Part shown: positions 6,195 to 15,096 of the stretch, in pieces
Numbering within the stretch: position 1 is the first letter of the stretch
Layout: each line of letters opens with the position of its first letter
NCBI RefSeq assembly: GCF_015751045.1
Contig: NZ_BNJW01000022.1
Span: 1-47,056, forward strand
Source: Enterococcus lactis
GTDB taxonomy: Bacteria > Bacillota > Bacilli > Lactobacillales > Enterococcaceae
DNA: 47,056 nt
Direction of reading: 5' to 3'
Made by a program: the position numbers and the translations under genes
The notes under the pieces: generated by a model
Told to the model about the DNA's origin: nothing
Database searches by the model: none
The model's input: only the letters and a program-made list of their open reading frames with translations

Positions 6195-7670
6195 TTATTT
6201 CAAATATTTTTCCCAATCTTCTACTTCTTGGAATTTTGCACGTACAAAATGTTCTTTCATATCGAAAGGAACTGTACCGTCAAAGATAGTTTTTGCACTC
6301 ATCCCACGGAAACGAATAGAGCCAGGATTATATTCTGGTAATTCTGATGGGTCCAATGGATGGTTTCTCATTCCTGGGAGCACAATAATGTCTTTATCTC
6401 CTTGGAAACGAGTGTTGAAAGTCCAAACTACATCGTTCATGTCGAAAATATCAACATCTTCATCGACTAAAATGACTGTCTTCAATTCTTTGAAGGCTGA
6501 TAAGGCAAGAATAGCTGCTTGGCGTTGAATACCTTCATCCGCTTCGTTTTCTTTACGAATCTGCATGATGGTCATCAATTTACCGCCACCTGCAGGAGGA
6601 TTGTAGACATTTACTACTTTTCCTGGAATAGCTTTATCAACCAAGGCAAGAATACTTGCTTCTGTAGGAATACCGGCCATAGATACGTGTTCTTCACTTG
6701 GACCAATCGTTGTTTGCATGATTGGATTGTCTTTTCGATGAGTAACTGCTTTGACTTTTACTACTTGTACAGCTGGATTAGCATCCCCAGTATAACCAGG
6801 AAATTCTGGCATTGCTTTCCCTGAGTTCGTGTTGATATCTTCTTGCATTGTTTCATTTGGCATGATTTCTGCTTCAATGATGAATTCAGCACGAGCAATA
6901 CCCACTTCATCGACTACTACACCATCAACGATTTGAATAGGTTCGTTACGCAAAGCTCCTGCACACCATAGTTCGTTGTAGCCAAGTGGAGTGGTAGGTG
7001 GTTCGAAAGTCGTACCAATGGCAATTGCTGGATCTAAACCAATATTGATAGTGATAGGCATTGGTTTATTCAATGCTTCAAATTGTTTTTGGAAGTGACC
7101 AATGTGGCGCCCACCAGGCATGATGTACATACCGATCGTATCTTTGTCTTCTAGGACCATACGATGGATCGTTACATCGCTCATTGTTTTTTCTGGATCT
7201 GATCCTAAGACTACACCCATCGTGATGTATGGACCTGCATCTTCAGGAGTATTTGTAGGTGCAGGCAAAATGTTGCGAATATCGAAGTCTGCATCGGTAG
7301 CTAGATGAACCACTTCTTGTGCTGGAGCGTCTGCTTTGTCTACTTTCACAGGTTTGATTGGATTTTCTACAGCGTCTTTCAAGAAACGGCCAAGTGTTCG
7401 ATAATCATGGTGCAAAATTTCACCTACACGTTTACGACTAGCCATTGTCCCGATGTTCACACGTGTGCCGGGGAAACCTTTGATATTGTTGAAAGTCATA
7501 GCTGGTCCTTCTTGAGTCGGACGTTTTACTGTACCGCCAGCACCGATATAACGGTAAACACCAGATAATTCTGCTTCAGGATCGATTTCAATATCTGTTT
7601 CGTGATATTGACCTGGAAGTGTTTTTAGTTCTTCGATGACTTTTCTTAAATCATACGGTTGATCTGTCAT
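6195..7670 (-). CDS. lpdC: LpdC, UbiD-family prFMN-dependent hydroxyarylic acid decarboxylase
   Basis: 491-residue cytosolic UbiD-family enzyme, likely acting on gallate, protocatechuate, vanillate or 4-hydroxybenzoate. Typical segments are seen in order: ITMGVVLGSDPEKTMSDVTIHRM (about 150-172), the conserved PGGRHIG turn, and RAEFIIEAEIMPNE in the prFMN pocket region with the expected Arg and Glu residues. AGGAGG is 8 bases before ATG 7670. With UbiX and LpdD genes in one operon the set resembles the LpdBCD gallate decarboxylase of lactobacilli; in L. plantarum lpdC is apart from lpdB-lpdD, whereas here all three are together. Substrate is inferred. Confidence 0.9.
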   Translation of the reverse strand: MTDQPYDLRKVIEELKTLPGQYHETDIEIDPEAELSGVYRYIGAGGTVKRPTQEGPAMTFNNIKGFPGTRVNIGTMASRKRVGEILHHDYRTLGRFLKDAVENPIKPVKVDKADAPAQEVVHLATDADFDIRNILPAPTNTPEDAGPYITMGVVLGSDPEKTMSDVTIHRMVLEDKDTIGMYIMPGGRHIGHFQKQFEALNKPMPITINIGLDPAIAIGTTFEPPTTPLGYNELWCAGALRNEPIQIVDGVVVDEVGIARAEFIIEAEIMPNETMQEDINTNSGKAMPEFPGYTGDANPAVQVVKVKAVTHRKDNPIMQTTIGPSEEHVSMAGIPTEASILALVDKAIPGKVVNVYNPPAGGGKLMTIMQIRKENEADEGIQRQAAILALSAFKELKTVILVDEDVDIFDMNDVVWTFNTRFQGDKDIIVLPGMRNHPLDPSELPEYNPGSIRFRGMSAKTIFDGTVPFDMKEHFVRAKFQEVEDWEKYLK

Positions 7671-7859
7671 GAAAAATTCCTCCTTAGTTGTCTTTACCTA
7701 TCTATAGTAAAAGGTACAAAGGAGGAAAACAATTCAACTTGTTTGATAAAATATTCCTTAATGGAATGGATACGGTTTTTTGATAATAGAATAAATTATG
7801 ATATACTTACAACAATAAGAAAGCGCATACTAAATCCTAATGGAAGGAAAGTGAAAAAA

Positions 7860-8162
7860 ATGGAGGAGTCATTTCCTAAAGCAGTAAAAGTAGAAAATAT
7901 AGCGAATATTTTGAAAGTTACATTTGAAAACGGGGAAGTAAAATACGTGAAATCTCATTGGACAGAAGAGATAACCGATGCCTTGCAATTTGGAAAAAAA
8001 GGAAGAGGAAAAAGAAAAAATCTTCTCGCTTTGTCTACTAATATGTGGATTGGGACTGAAGTAACGATTGAAGCAGATGGAACAGTATTCATAAATGGAA
8101 AAGACAAATATACACCGCAAGAACTGTGGCTCAAAGGGGAAAACCATATTCCAGAATTATAA
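7860..8162 (+). CDS. Small hypothetical protein, possibly DUF2442-like
   Basis: 100 residues from ATG 7860, with AAGGA 11 bases upstream; a GTG at 7851 is in frame but too close to that site. No signal or membrane segment. The beginning (KAVKVENIANILKVTFENGE) and end (DGTVFINGKDKYTPQELW) resemble the DUF2442 pattern of short antitoxin-like or uncharacterised proteins, but I am not sure. The middle is very basic (GKKGRGKRK). No partner gene is visible; it ends 8 bases before a modular repeat. Confidence 0.65.
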   Translation: MEESFPKAVKVENIANILKVTFENGEVKYVKSHWTEEITDALQFGKKGRGKRKNLLALSTNMWIGTEVTIEADGTVFINGKDKYTPQELWLKGENHIPEL

Positions 8163-8169
8163 ATAGGCA

Positions 8170-8291
8170 AGAGGTTGTGACAGAAGTGGTCAGCTTCAAG
8201 AAATAAGAAGGAATGTACGAAAATTGCTTCTCAAATTTTTGTGACATTTCGGCTTATTTCCGAAGAAGCTACTTCAGGAACACCGTGAATC
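8170..8291 (+). repeat. Modular palindromic repeat R5a (arm type A)
   Basis: Opens AGAGGTTGTGAC eight bases after the preceding stop and closes GAACACCGTGAATC. Arms CAGCTTCAAGAAATAAGAA and TTCGGCTTATTTCCGAAG pair; the centre TTGCTTCTCAAATTTTT is the family core. Confidence 0.85.
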
Positions 8292-8333
8292 AGAGGTTGT
8301 GACCGAGGAGTTGGAAGGAGAACGCCGTTTATC
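8292..8333 (+). repeat. Remnant repeat R5b (deleted type B)
   Basis: AGAGGTTGTGA is joined directly to the type B right end CCGAGGAGTTGGAAGGAG and the closing GAACGCCGTTTATC. Left arm, loop and most of the right arm are gone. A further opening sequence GAGAGGTTATGA follows at 8334, joined to the terminator region, so at least three units stood here. Confidence 0.75.
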
Positions 8334-8361
8334 GAGAGGTTATGAAAAGCTGTTTATTCAA

Positions 8362-8400
8362 AAAAAGGGTGGTGACAACAATTTTGTCACCACCCTTTGT
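8362..8400. terminator. Terminator between convergent genes
   Basis: Perfect stem GGGTGGTGACAA (8367-8378) and TTGTCACCACCC (8384-8395). The strong T tract is on the minus strand, so it mainly serves the ABC transporter gene ending at 8425; the plus-strand T tract is short. Confidence 0.85.
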
Positions 8401-8424
8401 AGTAATTGGAAAAAACGAATAGCT

Positions 8425-10761
8425 TTATTCTGCACGCAAAGCGATAGCAGCGTCTTTTTTCGCTGCCATTCGTGCAGGAAGATGACCGCCAAGCATCGTC
8501 AATACAGTAGAGACAATCACTAGAATGATCGCATGGACAGGATTTAGTTGCGCAACATTTTTTAGATCCGTCATGCTGTACAAGATGCTATTGATAGGGA
8601 ATGTAGCTAGCCAGGCAATAAACACACCTAGTATCCCAGAAGAAATACCTAAAATACACGTTTCTGCGTCAAATACGCGAGTGATGTCTTTTTTCCGTGC
8701 ACCTAAAGCTTTTAGTACACCGATTTCTTTTGTCCGTTCAATCACAGATGTATAAGTAATGATACTGATCATGATCATACTTGTTACTAAAGAGATCCCT
8801 GCAAAAGCAATGAGGACATAAGTGATAGCATCCATCAATCCGCCAGTCAGTTCAGTCATCGTTCCAGCTAAATCAGTATAAATGATTTTATCTTCATCTG
8901 ATTTGCCTTTATTGTAATCATCTAAATAATCCAAGATTTTTTCTTTGTCTTCAAAATTGTTCGGATAAATCATGATACTTGAAGGCAAGCTGTCTCCGCC
9001 TAAATAACTAAGCAATGTTTGTTTGGCATTTTCGTCAACTTTTTCAGTAGTTAAGACATTTACATCACTGTCTTTTTGGGCTTTGACGATTTCTGATTCT
9101 TTGTTCTCATTGACGATTTGAGTCGTTAATTGATCACTATAAGCGATTCCTGGCGATAAGAGATTCATTGTAGAAGAAGACTTCACGCGTAGGATTCCTG
9201 AAATCTTCAATTCATCTGAAGAATTCTGGTACATCGAATCATAATCTGTATTAGGAATGAAATTCCCAGTTGGAAGTTTTGTATAGTAAGTATTGTTGTT
9301 TACTAACTTGAATGTTGTACCGACGATCTCATCGAAATCAAGTTTTTCGTCTTCCTTCACATCAAATCCAAGATTTTTCAATGCATTGATATTAGTATTA
9401 TTGTTGCCGTCTACGATCAGCACGACATCTGTTGCTGAGGCTGGATAACTTCCGGCAAGTAAAGAATAATTGTCTTTTAAAAAGTTTTCTTTGCTAGTGT
9501 CAAGCTGTGTAGGGAAACTTGACACTCCCACACCTGTCATTGCTGACATCGTACTAGACAAGGAAAGAGATTCCGCATCAGGGTTTTGATTCGAGAAGCT
9601 GACAGGCTGTACTTTGCCATTTACATCACGTAAAAGATTGATTCCTGTTGTACGAGTAAACCCAATATTATTACTTAAATTAGGATCGATGTCTGTTACA
9701 TAATCGACGTAGGTTTGATCGATCTTATTCGTATGCTGTGCTTTGTCTTCTTCGCTGACTTTTGCTGTGATCGTTTTGCTGTCTGGATACTCTGCTTTGC
9801 TTGCACCTAATCCAGCATCGTCACGGGTCTGGTTAGTCGTTACCTTAGAAATAGTGATCGGAAATTTCGCCATCGTTTCAGCTTGCGTGTTATCGATTTG
9901 CTTTTGGAAACCAGAAGAAAGGGAAAGGACGATCGCGATTCCGATGATCCCGATACTGGAAGCAAAGGAAGTCAAGAAAGTACGTCCTTTTTTTGTTCGG
10001 ATATTGTTGAAAGAAAGCTTCAACGCTGTCCAAAAACTCATCTTCGTTCTGCGTAGGTTAAATTGATCATCTTTTGGTCGTTCGATGTGAGGATGGGAAT
10101 CCGTTAAGATCTTACCATCAGAAAATTCAATGATCCGGTCTGCATATTGATTGGCCAGTTCAGGATTATGTGTGACCATGATCACTAATTTTTCTTTCGA
10201 TAACTCTTGGATCAGTTCCATGATCTGGATACTTGTTTCTGTATCTAAAGCTCCGGTTGGCTCATCACACAAAAGGATATCTGGATCATTGGCTAGCGCT
10301 CGAGCGATTGCTACCCGCTGCATTTGTCCACCAGATAGCTGATTTGGCTTTTTGTGCATATGATCTGTCAAGCCGACCCGATGCAAGGCATCTTCTGCCC
10401 GTTTTCGTTTTTCGTCTTTAGAAACACCACTTAATGTCATCCCAAGTTCAACATTTTCAATAATGCCTAAATGACCAATCAAGTTATAACTTTGGAAAAT
10501 GAACCCGATAGAATTGTTTCGGTAGGCATCCCAGTCGTTGTCTTTGAAGTCTTTAGTAGACTTTCCGTTGATCACCATATCACCGGAATCATAATTATCT
10601 AGTCCACCAATCACATTCAGCATAGTCGTTTTACCAGAACCACTAGGACCTAAAATCGCTACGAATTCTTTTTGTCTGAAAGCGACAGATACACCATCCA
10701 ATGCTTTAGTGGTGGTTTCGCCGACTTTATAATATTTTTTTATATCTTTTAATTGAAGCAT
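8425..10761 (-). CDS. MacB-like ABC transporter, fused ATPase and FtsX permease
   Basis: 778 residues from ATG 10761, preceded by GAAGGGTG. The N-terminal ATPase (about 1-225) has Walker A GPSGSGKTT, signature LSGGQMQRVAIARAL and Walker B ILLCDEPTGALD. A first membrane helix near residue 265 (SFASSIGIIGIAIVLSLSSG) is followed by a large extracytoplasmic domain (about 290-630) and three C-terminal FtsX helices. This is the MacB/LolD topology, here as one chain. It diverges from an OmpR/HK pair, so it is probably controlled by it. Such systems expel or sense antimicrobial peptides or export lipid-linked molecules; the substrate is not readable here. Confidence 0.88.
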   Translation of the reverse strand: MLQLKDIKKYYKVGETTTKALDGVSVAFRQKEFVAILGPSGSGKTTMLNVIGGLDNYDSGDMVINGKSTKDFKDNDWDAYRNNSIGFIFQSYNLIGHLGIIENVELGMTLSGVSKDEKRKRAEDALHRVGLTDHMHKKPNQLSGGQMQRVAIARALANDPDILLCDEPTGALDTETSIQIMELIQELSKEKLVIMVTHNPELANQYADRIIEFSDGKILTDSHPHIERPKDDQFNLRRTKMSFWTALKLSFNNIRTKKGRTFLTSFASSIGIIGIAIVLSLSSGFQKQIDNTQAETMAKFPITISKVTTNQTRDDAGLGASKAEYPDSKTITAKVSEEDKAQHTNKIDQTYVDYVTDIDPNLSNNIGFTRTTGINLLRDVNGKVQPVSFSNQNPDAESLSLSSTMSAMTGVGVSSFPTQLDTSKENFLKDNYSLLAGSYPASATDVVLIVDGNNNTNINALKNLGFDVKEDEKLDFDEIVGTTFKLVNNNTYYTKLPTGNFIPNTDYDSMYQNSSDELKISGILRVKSSSTMNLLSPGIAYSDQLTTQIVNENKESEIVKAQKDSDVNVLTTEKVDENAKQTLLSYLGGDSLPSSIMIYPNNFEDKEKILDYLDDYNKGKSDEDKIIYTDLAGTMTELTGGLMDAITYVLIAFAGISLVTSMIMISIITYTSVIERTKEIGVLKALGARKKDITRVFDAETCILGISSGILGVFIAWLATFPINSILYSMTDLKNVAQLNPVHAIILVIVSTVLTMLGGHLPARMAAKKDAAIALRAE

Positions 10762-10791
10762 AATCACCCTTCTCCCGTATTGAAATATTCG

Positions 10792-10831
10792 GTATACTAA
10801 TAAGTATATCAGAACAATGATCGTAGTATAC
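10792..10831. promoter_or_regulatory. GTATACT repeats between ABC gene and response regulator
   Basis: GTATACT (10792-10798) and AGTATAT (10803-10809) form an inverted repeat with a 4-base gap; a third copy AGTATAC follows at 10825-10831. They lie in the divergent control region and are candidate sites for the adjacent response regulator, though part of them may simply be -10 boxes. Confidence 0.4.
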
Positions 10832-10902
10832 AAAATAAATGTTAACTGAAGATGAACTGCAAGAAAAAATCTAGAAATTTTTCAAAAAACAGAGGGAGAA
10901 CA

Positions 10903-11571
10903 ATGAATCGTATTTTAATAGTAGAAGATGATCCGCAATTACAGTTGCTTTACCGTTCTGTGTTGGAACGAGCGGGCTTTTCAGTCATCACTGCACTGAA
11001 TGGAGAGGATGCGCTGAAAAAACTAGAAGCGACACGTATAGAATTGATCATTACAGATATCATGATGCCGAAAATGGATGGCTATGACTTGCTAGACTCA
11101 TTACGTAGCACCAGATTTGACACACCTGTTCTGATGATTACGGCAAAGGCCGATTTTGAGGATAAGAAACGCGGGTTCAAACTAGGAGCAGATGATTATA
11201 TGACAAAACCCATCGATGTCAATGAGATGATCCTACGTGTGGAAGCATTGCTTCGACGTTCAAAAATCAATTACAGCAGTAGCTTGATGATTGGACAAAC
11301 AAAATTAGAGCTGGATACTTATACAGTGTTACAAGATCAGCATTCGTTGATTCTGCCTCAAAAAGAATTTCTGCTTCTGTATAAATTACTGTCTTATCCC
11401 AACAAGATCTTCACTCGCCAACAGTTGATGGATGACATTTGGGGATTAGATACGAATACAGAAGAACGAACGATCGATGTACATATCAAACGTTTAAGGA
11501 CCCGTTTTGAAAAGACGGAAGATTTTCAAATCATGACAGTACGGGGACTAGGCTATAAGGCGGTTATTTAA
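10903..11571 (+). CDS. OmpR-family response regulator
   Basis: 222 residues from ATG 10903 (GGGAGAAC upstream); the longer reading frame from 10852 lacks a ribosome site. Receiver domain 1-115 with the acidic pair EDD at 8-10, phosphoacceptor Asp52 (IITDIMMPKMDG) and switch Lys near 101 (MTKPID). Winged-helix DNA-binding domain at about 125-222 (QKEFLLLYKLLSYPNKIFTR, then TIDVHIKRLRTRF). Two bases separate it from the kinase gene. It probably controls the divergent MacB-like transporter gene. Confidence 0.9.
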   Translation: MNRILIVEDDPQLQLLYRSVLERAGFSVITALNGEDALKKLEATRIELIITDIMMPKMDGYDLLDSLRSTRFDTPVLMITAKADFEDKKRGFKLGADDYMTKPIDVNEMILRVEALLRRSKINYSSSLMIGQTKLELDTYTVLQDQHSLILPQKEFLLLYKLLSYPNKIFTRQQLMDDIWGLDTNTEERTIDVHIKRLRTRFEKTEDFQIMTVRGLGYKAVI

Positions 11572-11573
11572 AG

Positions 11574-12617
11574 ATGAAAAAAAAGCTATTTTCACAATTA
11601 TGGATCTATTTTGCCAGTATTGTCTTCATTTCGATCTTAGTGACACTGCTGTGTTTTCTTGGTTTTATTTTCTTATTGTCTCGGCATTCTATCTCACCTG
11701 CTGAATCGGCTGGAAAACCAACGCTATACCCGTTATTCGTCTTTGCAGGGTTCAGTATGATCGTGGGTACAGGAATATCGATTTTTGTTGGGCGGCGTAT
11801 TCTGCATCCAATCAGTGCACTAGGGACAAATATGAGTCTGGTAGCAACGGGAGATTTTTCGATTCGAATGGATGAGCAGCAGAAAGTAGCAGAAGTACAG
11901 CAACTGTATAAAGATTTCAATGTTATGGTCCAAGAACTCAATAGTATCGAAACATTGAGGAATGATTTTGTGTCCAGTGTATCCCATGAATTCAAAACAC
12001 CATTAGCAACGATCCAAGGATATGTACAATTGTTACAAGCCCCAAATCTCTCTGACGAAGAACGCCAAATATTTTTATATCGGATTATCGAAAGTATCAC
12101 GCAGCTTTCACAATTAACAGAGAACATCTTAAAATTGAACAAACTGGAAAACCAGCGTATCCAACTGGAAAAAAAAGAGTACCGATTAGATGAACAAATT
12201 CGAGAAGTAATCGTTTTTTTGCAGCCTAAATGGGAGAAAGAACAGCTAGAATTGGATATCGAACTGGCTGCAGTAAATTACACAGGCAATGAAGAGTTTT
12301 TGTACCAAGTGTGGTTGAATATCATGGATAACGCCATAAAGTACAATCAAGTCAATGGACAGATTCATATCAAACTATTTGAGACAGCCACAGAGATTGT
12401 ACTGGAAGTGACCGATTCAGGTGTAGGAATGAATGAAGAGACCAGAGATCGAATGTTTGAAAAATTTTATCAAGGAGATACAAGCCGTCAAATTTCTGGG
12501 AATGGGCTAGGACTTTCACTGGTCAAAAAAATTCTAGAACTGCATGATGGTCGTATTGATTATAGCAGTATCGAAGGAGTAGGAACGACAGCAATGATAC
12601 GGTTAAGTAAACAATAG
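11574..12617 (+). CDS. Sensor histidine kinase
   Basis: 347 residues. Two membrane helices (about 10-35 and 53-73) leave only a short external loop of about 17 residues, so it may sense within the membrane or through the neighbouring transporter. HAMP at about 75-125, HisKA with phosphorylated His138 (SHEFKTPL), and HATPase with N box DNAIKYN, DSGVGM and GNGLGLSLVKK. It forms an operon with the response regulator. A strong terminator follows. Confidence 0.9.
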   Translation: MKKKLFSQLWIYFASIVFISILVTLLCFLGFIFLLSRHSISPAESAGKPTLYPLFVFAGFSMIVGTGISIFVGRRILHPISALGTNMSLVATGDFSIRMDEQQKVAEVQQLYKDFNVMVQELNSIETLRNDFVSSVSHEFKTPLATIQGYVQLLQAPNLSDEERQIFLYRIIESITQLSQLTENILKLNKLENQRIQLEKKEYRLDEQIREVIVFLQPKWEKEQLELDIELAAVNYTGNEEFLYQVWLNIMDNAIKYNQVNGQIHIKLFETATEIVLEVTDSGVGMNEETRDRMFEKFYQGDTSRQISGNGLGLSLVKKILELHDGRIDYSSIEGVGTTAMIRLSKQ

Positions 12618-12629
12618 GAAAAAGAATAA

Positions 12630-12679
12630 CCCCCCCTAAAAATTCGATTGAAGGTTTTTAGGGGGGGAGTCGTTTTTTT
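12630..12679 (+). terminator. Terminator of the two-component operon
   Basis: Perfect 13-base stem (seven C then TAAAAA, matched on the right) with a 12-base loop and a T7 tract at 12673-12679. Confidence 0.92.
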
Positions 12680-12782
12680 GTGATGAGGGAAATGTTCTTA
12701 CGGTTCTTTCGACATAAAATCGCTGCTTTCTTATTGAACTACGAGAAATGATAGATGTGTCATTGAAACAAGGATATGATGC

Positions 12783-12820
12783 AAAAAAGAGAGCGAAAGT
12801 CATGAGTCGCTCTCTTTTTT
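12783..12820. terminator. Terminator after the LysR gene
   Basis: AAAAAAGAGAGCGA and TCGCTCTCTTTTTT pair perfectly over 14 bases around AAGTCATGAG; A/T tracts on both sides make it bidirectional. It lies 31 bases after the LysR stop on the minus strand. Confidence 0.88.
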
Positions 12821-12850
12821 GGATGGATTGATAGACAGAAAATGAAGGGC

Positions 12851-13732
12851 CTAGTTCTCTTCTTGTTTCAAATACTCCCAAAATGTGTCTGAAGCCAAAG
12901 AATGTTCACCGATTTTACGCGTAAATGCGAGATAACTTTCTTTTGTTGGAGAGATGGGGAGGATCACAGTATTTTCTTTTAACAGATTTTTGACTGTTTT
13001 TTCCATAACAATAGCAATCCCCATGTCATTTGCAATCATATTGATGATCAAGTCGGTCCTAGATCCTTTATAAGAGATTCTCGGTTCAAATCCAGCTTCG
13101 CGACACAAGTCCAGCACAGGTTGATACAAGTTCGTAGTAGGGCCAAGAACCAAAAAATTCTCCTTTTTCAGTTCACTTAGATCCAATTTCTTTTTAGCAG
13201 CTAAAGGATGGGTTTTAGGCAGAACTGCTACAAAATCGTCTGTTTCAGTAGGTAGCCACTCAATCGAACTTGGTGGGGCCTGGAAGCTTCTGGCAAAGTG
13301 GATCGTATCACTATGTTCATTTGTATCGTCATAAGTCAGTTCGATACTTTCCACTTCTTTCAACTGGACCGTAAATTCAGGATGACGTTTCAAAAATTCG
13401 GTAATCTTGGAAAAGCCTTGGTAATTGATCATGGTTGGTATCGTTAAGATATTTAATGAAAGATTGTTTTCTTGCGTATAGGTTTCAAGCACTTCTTGCA
13501 TGGCATGGTATTGTTCTACGACATTTTTTACATAAGGGAGCAACAAGCTTCCAGCTTCGGTCAACTCGATTTTTCTATGGGCACGTTCGAATAATTTTAC
13601 GTCTAGTTCTGTTTCTAACGAAAGAATCTGTTTAGAAATGTTTCCTTGGGTGGTGAATTGTCGTTCAGCAGTTTTGGTGAAATTCATTGTTTCGGCTAAA
13701 TCAAGAAAAACTTCAAATTTATGGATATCCAT
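12851..13732 (-). CDS. LysR-family transcriptional regulator
   Basis: 293 residues from ATG 13732, six bases after AGGAGG. N-terminal winged helix (MDIHKFEVFLDLAETMNFTKTAERQF, then SLETELDVKLFERAHRKIELTEAG). The periplasmic-binding-like effector domain covers about 90-290, with the usual late segment (ANDMGIAIVMEKTVKNLL). It diverges from a DUF554 membrane protein gene over 161 bases, which suggests that it controls that gene. The gap contains ATTC-N7-GAAT (13749-13763), a possible LysR box, and the palindrome CAGAAAATTTTCTG (13839-13852). The inducer is unknown. Confidence 0.9.
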   Translation of the reverse strand: MDIHKFEVFLDLAETMNFTKTAERQFTTQGNISKQILSLETELDVKLFERAHRKIELTEAGSLLLPYVKNVVEQYHAMQEVLETYTQENNLSLNILTIPTMINYQGFSKITEFLKRHPEFTVQLKEVESIELTYDDTNEHSDTIHFARSFQAPPSSIEWLPTETDDFVAVLPKTHPLAAKKKLDLSELKKENFLVLGPTTNLYQPVLDLCREAGFEPRISYKGSRTDLIINMIANDMGIAIVMEKTVKNLLKENTVILPISPTKESYLAFTRKIGEHSLASDTFWEYLKQEEN

Positions 13733-13893
13733 CATATTCCTCCTACTTATTCCAATAAAGAATACTTTAACACAAAAAATGAATTGGTGTAACCTACTCT
13801 GTCTGGTACAATCTTTCTTGCAGTGAAAGCAGTGATTGCAGAAAATTTTCTGTAATAATTTTCGCTTTATAGAGAAAGAGAGGAGTTTTTTTG

Positions 13894-14622
13894 ATGCCAA
13901 CTGGAGTTTTGATCAATGTAGGTTCCGTTTTGCTTGGCGGACTAATTGGCGGATTAGTAGGAAATAAACTAAGCGAACACTTTAAAGCGCAGCTGACGAT
14001 GGTTTTTGGTGTGTGTTCAATGGGGATGGGTATCTATTCCATTGCGCCAATGAAAAATATGCCAGCTGTTATTTTTGCTTTGGTGATAGGAACAGCGATT
14101 GGACTGATTGTTCATTTAGGTAATGGGATTAACAAGGGCGCTGCGTTGATGCAAGTGCCTATTTCTAAAATCTTTCCTAGTGAAAAGCTTGGTATGACCC
14201 ACGATGAATTTATCAGCACATTAGTGACGGTCATTGTTTTATTTTGTGCAAGTGGTACGGGGATTTATGGAAGCTTAGATTCTGGGATGACTGGAGATAG
14301 TACGATTTTGATTTCTAAATCTGTCCTTGATTTTTTCACAGCAGCAATTTTTGCATGTAATTTAGGATATGTCGTTTCCGTAGTAGCGATTCCCCAATTC
14401 ATTATTTTTTATATCTTGTTCTTATTGGCAAAATTTATTTATCCATTGACTACACCAGATATGATCTTAGACTTTAAAGCTTGCGGTGGATTCTTGATGG
14501 TTGCTACCGGTTTTAGAATGATCAACGTGAAAATGTTCCCAGTAGCTGACATGATACCAGCAATGATCGTTATCATGCCACTAAGTTGGATGTGGACGAA
14601 TTGGATCATGCCACTGTTATAA
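13894..14622 (+). CDS. DUF554 family membrane protein
   Basis: 242 residues from ATG 13894, with GAGGAG upstream (an adjacent TTG is in frame but closer). About seven hydrophobic helices, N-terminal PTGVLINVGSVLLGGLIGGL and a conserved late stretch FKACGGFLMVATGFRMI are typical of DUF554, a family of probable transporters without assigned substrate. It faces the LysR gene and is probably its target. A terminator follows. Confidence 0.85.
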   Translation: MPTGVLINVGSVLLGGLIGGLVGNKLSEHFKAQLTMVFGVCSMGMGIYSIAPMKNMPAVIFALVIGTAIGLIVHLGNGINKGAALMQVPISKIFPSEKLGMTHDEFISTLVTVIVLFCASGTGIYGSLDSGMTGDSTILISKSVLDFFTAAIFACNLGYVVSVVAIPQFIIFYILFLLAKFIYPLTTPDMILDFKACGGFLMVATGFRMINVKMFPVADMIPAMIVIMPLSWMWTNWIMPLL

Positions 14623-14649
14623 TAATAATCAAAGAGAAGCCATTTTTTG

Positions 14650-14689
14650 CTGACTAAAAGGGATCAAACCTTTTAGTCAGTTTTTTTTG
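14650..14689 (+). terminator. Terminator after DUF554 gene
   Basis: CTGACTAAAAGG and CCTTTTAGTCAG pair perfectly around GATCAAA, followed by T8. Confidence 0.92.
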
Positions 14690-14692
14690 TAT

Positions 14693-14737
14693 TTGACAAA
14701 CTGATTTTGAAACTATATTATATGATGTATAATATAG
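14693..14737 (+). promoter_or_regulatory. Promoter with palindromic PadR-family operator
   Basis: TTGACA at 14693-14698, 17 bases, TATTAT at 14716-14721. A perfect inverted repeat, CTATATTATA and TATAATATAG around TGATG, covers 14713-14737 and overlaps the -10 box. It is well placed for autorepression by the PadR-like protein encoded next. Confidence 0.8.
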
Positions 14738-14778
14738 ATTGTAATAAAATATTACACTTGAGAATAGAAGGTGACGTA

Positions 14779-15096
14779 ATGCACATCCAGATTCCAACTG
14801 TTCTTCTTGATGGCACTGTGTTAGCAGCATTAAGCAAAGAAGATATGTATGGTTATGCCTTAACAAAAATCGTACAAGAAAGTCTCTCAGTCAGTGAATC
14901 TACACTTTATCCGGTTTTGAGAAGATTGAAAAAAGAAGGGTATCTTGAGACCTATGATGAACCTTTTGAAGGTAGGAACCGTCGATATTACTCGTTGACA
15001 CCAATAGGAAGTCGTCATTTAGAAGAAATTATTGATGAATGGATTGTTTTTCGAGATTCTTTAGACCGGTTATTGGAGGAGAGCACAAATGAATGA
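14779..15096 (+). CDS. PadR-family regulator of the DUF1700/DUF4097 operon
   Basis: 105 residues from ATG 14779 (AAGGTG upstream). Short PadR type (winged helix DMYGYALTKI, then STLYPVLRRLKKEGYL, and a short C-terminal helix), unlike the larger phenolic acid PadR of this window. It overlaps the next gene by 8 bases. PadR-DUF1700-DUF4097 is a widespread Firmicute arrangement tied to envelope stress. The palindrome over its promoter suggests autoregulation. Confidence 0.88.
   Translation: MHIQIPTVLLDGTVLAALSKEDMYGYALTKIVQESLSVSESTLYPVLRRLKKEGYLETYDEPFEGRNRRYYSLTPIGSRHLEEIIDEWIVFRDSLDRLLEESTNE

Noticed and set aside
12636-12881. 81-codon minus-strand frame after the LysR gene
   Set aside because: It covers two terminators and has no ribosome site.
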